A DNA stretch of 64,000 bases from Diorhabda sublineata. Its lineage: Eukaryota > Arthropoda > Insecta > Coleoptera > Chrysomelidae. The position numbers and the translations under genes are program-made. Below, piece after piece: positions 39,001 to 45,000 of the stretch (position 1 is the stretch's first letter; each line of letters begins with the position of its first letter). A model generated the notes under the pieces. It was given only the letters and a program-made list of their open reading frames with translations. It made no database searches and had not been told where the DNA came from. The stretch lies in NCBI RefSeq assembly GCF_026230105.1, contig NC_079484.1, positions 4,479,805 to 4,543,804 on the forward strand. The letters run 5' to 3'.

Positions 39001-42000
39001 ATGATAATAAAATGTTTGAATAGAATCATATTTCATCATCTCCTGTTATTTAACTACTTTTTTCAATCTTCATAATGAATTTTAGAAGTTTATATAACAA
39101 TTAAATGTTTTAATATTTGTGCTCCATCCAACCATTTTCCTTTTACAGAATTGCTTTGTCATCATCTTAAAAAGTGGCGAAAATCAATGTCCAATGTCAA
39201 GACAATTTTGATTCTTTTATTTATTTCATTAATTTTTACGTTAAAGACGTCTCAGAGTTCGTGTGGTCCAAGTTCGACCTGATTTGGCACCTGGGGATCC
39301 AGTTACCGTGACAAACGACTCGCCTTATTCACCCGATTTATCCCCTAGTGACTTCTTCTTGTTCCCAAAATACAAAAAGGTATTTCTGAGGCGACGCTTG
39401 AGAGTTGTGGAAGCCATTAAGGCAGAAACGGCAACGGCAACTGTACATCATCACAACTGAATATTTTCGGTGGAAAGGGCGTTAGCAAAAGTTATTATTA
39501 TTGGAGTTTGTGATAATCCCACAGAAGCTACTGATTTGTGAGACTATTTACATTATTTCTTTTGTGTTTTTCCAATCATTCTCAGTCTTCTAATTTCTAA
39601 AAAAACTCGAGGTCAAGAAAGACGAAGTTTCAATATTATATTCGGTGAAATACGAAGAGGAATTGAAGAAATAGGGTTGAGAAGATTTGCATATAAGCGT
39701 TACACCATTGAAATCGTTGCGCCATATTGTAGTTGGATATATGTTGGTGTTTATGAGGCATATGTTTCAACTACACCTAAGAAATTCTGGTTTAAATACA
39801 TTCACAATCTTTGCCTTGACTATTATTGTAATATTTTCATAAATTATTTATTTGAATTGGATGTTAAGACAATGGAGATTTGTTCTGTTCTCAGATGATA
39901 CCAGAATATGCCTCCATGGTAGCAACCAAAGAAGGAAAGTGAACCGAAGACCAAGAGTGCGAGTTGCAGATTGCTACTTTGAAGAGCGGAGTCCTTATGG
40001 AGGTGGCTCCTGCATGATCTGAGGCGCAATTTCTAAAGGGGCACGTACCTGTGTTAGTTCACGGAAAAAGAGGTTTAACTACTAACAAATATATCGTCGA
40101 CTACATGTATGACAAATCCGATACAACATTTATAAAAAACAATAGGTAATTTGATTAGATCTAAGCATAATTTTATCAGAGGCCAAGAGGAGGTCATACC
40201 CATTATTAAAAAATTAAGTGTTGGTTTTAAATTGTCAATATCCCTATTTATATTATTAATTTCACTATGTTAAACATGGGAAGTCGTAATAAGTTTTTAT
40301 AAATTTATACTAACATTGAAACATATTAAATTGTCTTTCAAACGGCATATTTTTTCTTTAATCTGATCAATAATTTAAAAAAAAATATATATGTATATAG
40401 TTAAAGTCAAAAGTTTACAGTGGGACCTTTTTTTTTCACGCAAATATATTTTCATTTTCCCATCTAACTTCTTTCTTTTTGAGCCGAACATATCTAAAAA
40501 CCTCAGTATTAACACCTAATATGTTTAAGACTACAGACATCAGAGGTGTTTGTTATAATAATTTTAAGAATTATCCAAAGAAAGAGTTTACTATCCAAGC
40601 TGTTGTTAAGTAGTTGAAGAAGTTTTAACTGAGTGCCCCATAAATCTCAAAAAAAGTGTATTAATTTAGAATACTATTCAAATACCTATCCTACAACCTA
40701 AAACTTTTCTTTTTTTGTAAATTTTGTGTTAATTCTTGAAAAAGTTTTTGTCAAAAGTTCACAGTGGGACGATTTCTAGGTATGCAAATATATTTTCATT
40801 TTCCCATCTAACTTCTTTCTTTTTGAACCGAACATATCTAAAAACCTCAGTATTAACACCTAATATGTTTAAGACTACAGACATCAGAGGTGTTTATTAT
40901 AATAATTTTAAGAATTATCCAAAGAATGAGTTTACTATCCAAGCTGTTGTTAAGTAGTTGAAGAAGTTTTAACTGAGTGCCCCATAAATCTCAAAAAAAG
41001 TGTATTAATTTAGAATACTATTCAAATACCTATCCTACAACCTAAAACTTTTCTTTTTTTGTAAATTTTGTGTTAGTTCTTGAAAAAGTTTTTGTCAAAA
41101 GTTTACAGTGGGACGATTTCTAGGTATGCAAATATATTTTCATTTTCCCATCTAACTTCTTTCTTTTTGAACCGAACATATCTAAAAACCTCAGTATTAA
41201 CACCTAATATGTTTAAGACTACAGACATCAGAGGTGTTTATTATAATAATTTTAAGAATTATCCAAAGAAAGAGTTTACTATCCAAGCTGTTGTTAAGTA
41301 GTTGAAGAAGTTTTAACTGAGCGCCTCATAACTCTCAAAAACAGTGTATTAATTTAGAATACTATTCAAATACCTATCCTACAACCTAAAACTTTTCTTT
41401 TTTTGTAAATTTTGTGTTAATTCTTGAAAAAGTTTTTGTCAAAAGTTTACAGTGGGACAATTTCTAGGTATGCAAATATATTTTCATTTTCCCATCTAAC
41501 TTCTTTCTTTTTGAACCGAACATATCTAAAAACCTCAGTATTAACACCTAATATGTTTAAGACTACAGACATCAGAGGTGTTTATTATAATAATTTTAAG
41601 AATTATCCAAAGAAAGAGTTTACTATCCAAGCTGTTGTTAAGTAGTTGAAGAAGTTTTAACTGAGTGCCCCATAAATCTCAAAAAAAGTGTATTAATTTA
41701 GAATACTATTCAAATACCTATCCTACAACCTAAAACTTTTCTTTTTTTGTAAATTTTGTGTTAATTCTTGAAAAAGTTTTTGTCAAAAGTTTACAGTGGG
41801 ACGATTTCTAGGTATGCAAATATATTTTCATTTTCCCATCTAACTTCTTTCTTTTTGAACCGAACATATCTAAAAACCTCAGTATTAACACCTAATATGT
41901 TTAAGACTACAGACATCAGAGGTGTTTATTATAATAATTTTAAGAATTATCCAAAGAAAGAGTTTACTATCCAAGCTGTTGTTAAGTAGTTGAAGAAGTT

Positions 42001-45000
42001 TTAACTGAGTGCCCCATAAATCTCAAAAAAAGTGTATTAATTTAGAATACTATTCAAATACCTATCCTACAACCTAAAACTTTTCTTTTTTTGTAAATTT
42101 TGTGTTAGTTCTTGAAAAAGTTTTTGTCAAAAGTTTACAGTGGGACGATTTCTAGGTATGCAAATATATTTTCATTTTCCCATCTAACTTCTTTCTTTTT
42201 GAACCGAACATATCTAAAAACCTCAGTATTAACACCTAATATGTTTAAGACTACAGACATCAGAGGTGTTTATTATAATAATTTTAAGAATTATCCAAAG
42301 AAAGAGTTTACTATCCAAGCTGTTGTTAAGTAGTTGAAGAAATTTTAACTGAGTGCCCCATAAATCTCAAAAAAAGTGTATTAATTTAGAATACTATTCA
42401 AATACCTATCCTACAACCTAAAACTTTTCTTTTTTTGTAAATTTTGTGTTAATTCTTGAAAAAGTTTTTGTCAAAAGTTTACAGTGGGACGATTTCTAGG
42501 TATGCAAATATATTTTCATTTTCCCATCTAACTTCTTTCTTTTTGAACCGAACATATCTAAAAACCTCAGTATTAACACCTAATATGTTTAAGACTACAG
42601 ACATCAGAGGTGTTTATTATAATAATTTTAAGAATTATCCAAAGAAAGAGTTTACTATCCAAGCTGTTGTTAAGTAGTTGAAGAAGTTTTAACTGAGCGC
42701 CTCATAACTCTCAAAAACAGTGTATTAATTTAGAATACTATTCAAATACCTATCCTACAACCTAAAACTTTTCTTTTTTTGTAAATTTTGTGTTAATTCT
42801 TGAAAAAGTTTTTGTCAAAAGTTTACAGTGGGACAATTTCTAGGTATGCAAATATATTTTCATTTTCCCATCTAACTTCTTTCTTTTTGAACCGAACATA
42901 TCTAAAAACCTCAGTATTAACACCTAATATGTTTAAGACTACAGACATCAGAGGTGTTTATTATAATAATTTTAAGAATTATCCAAAGAAAGAGTTTACT
43001 ATCCAAGCTGTTGTTAAGTAGTTGAAGAAGTTTTAACTGAGTGCCCCATAAATCTCAAAAAAAGTGTATTAATTTAGAATACTATTCAAATACCTATCCT
43101 ACAACCTAAAACTTTTCTTTTTTTGTAAATTTTGTGTTAATTCTTGAAAAAGTTTTTGTCAAAAGTTTACAGTGGGACGATTTCTAGGTATGCAAATATA
43201 TTTTCATTTTCCCATCTAACTTCTTTCTTTTTGAACCGAACATATCTAAAAACCTCAGTATTAACACCTAATATGTTTAAGACTACAGACATCAGAGGTG
43301 TTTATTATAATAATTTTAAGAATTATCCAAAGAAAGAGTTTACTATCCAAGCTGTTGTTAAGTAGTTGAAGAAGTTTTAACTGAGTGCCCCATAAATCTC
43401 AAAAAAAGTGTATTAATTTAGAATACTATTCAAATACCTATCCTACAACCTAAAACTTTTCTTTTTTTGTAAATTTTGTGTTAGTTCTTGAAAAAGTTTT
43501 TGTCAAAAGTTTACAGTGGGACGATTTCTAGGTATGCAAATATATTTTCATTTTCCCATCTAACTTCTTTCTTTTTGAACCGAACATATCTAAAAACCTC
43601 AGTATTAACACCTAATATGTTTAAGACTACAGACATCAGAGGTGTTTATTATAATAATTTTAAGAATTATCCAAAGAAAGAGTTTACTATCCAAGCTGTT
43701 GTTAAGTAGTTGAAGAAGTTTTAACTGAGCGCCTCATAACTCTCAAAAACAGTGTATTAATTTAGAATACTATTCAAATACCTATCCTACAACCTAAAAC
43801 TTTTCTTTTTTTGTAAATTTTGTGTTAGTTCTTGAAAAAGTTTTTGTCAAAAGTTTACAGTGGGACGATTTCTAGGTATGCAAATATATTTTCATTTTCC
43901 CATCTAACTTCTTTCTTTTTGAACCGAACATATCTAAAAACCTCAGTATTAACACCTAATATGTTTAAGACTACAGACATCAGAGGTGTTTATTATAATA
44001 ATTTTAAGAATTATCCAAAGAAAGAGTTTACTATCCAAGCTGTTGTTAAGTAGTTGAAGAAGTTTTAACTGAGCGCCTCATAACTCTCAAAAACAGTGTA
44101 TTAATTTAGAATACTATTCAAATACCTATCCTACAACCTAAAACTTTTCTTTTTTTGTAAATTTTGTGTTAATTCTTGAAAAAGTTTTTGTCAAAAGTTT
44201 ACAGTGGGACAATTTCTAGGTATGCAAATATATTTTCATTTTCCCATCTAACTTCTTTCTTTTTGAACCGAACATATCTAAAAACCTCAGTATTAACACC
44301 TAATATGTTTAAGACTACAGACATCAGAGGTGTTTATTATAATAATTTTAAGAATTATCCAAAGAAAGAGTTTACTATCCAAGCTGTTGTTAAGTAGTTG
44401 AAGAAGTTTTAACTGAGTGCCCCATAAATCTCAAAAAAAGTGTATTAATTTAGAATACTATTCAAATACCTATCCTACAACCTAAAACTTTTCTTTTTTT
44501 GTAAATTTTGTGTTAGTTCTTGAAAAAGTTTTTGTCAAAAGTTTACAGTGGGACGATTTCTAGGTATGCAAATATATTTTCATTTTCCCATCTAACTTCT
44601 TTCTTTTTGAACCGAACATATCTAAAAACCTCAGTATTAACACCTAATATGTTTAAGACTACAGACATCAGAGGTGTTTATTATAATAATTTTAAGAATT
44701 ATCCAAAGAAAGAGTTTACTATCCAAGCTGTTGTTAAGTAGTTGAAGAAGTTTTAACTGAGCGCCTCATAACTCTCAAAAACAGTGTATTAATTTAGAAT
44801 ACTATTCAAATACCTATCCTACAACCTAAAACTTTTCTTTTTTTGTAAATTTTGTGTTAATTCTTGAAAAAGTTTTTGTCAAAAGTTTACAGTGGGACAA
44901 TTTCTAGGTATGCAAATATATTTTCATTTTCCCATCTAACTTCTTTCTTTTTGAACCGAACATATCTAAAAACCTCAGTATTAACACCTAATATGTTTAA

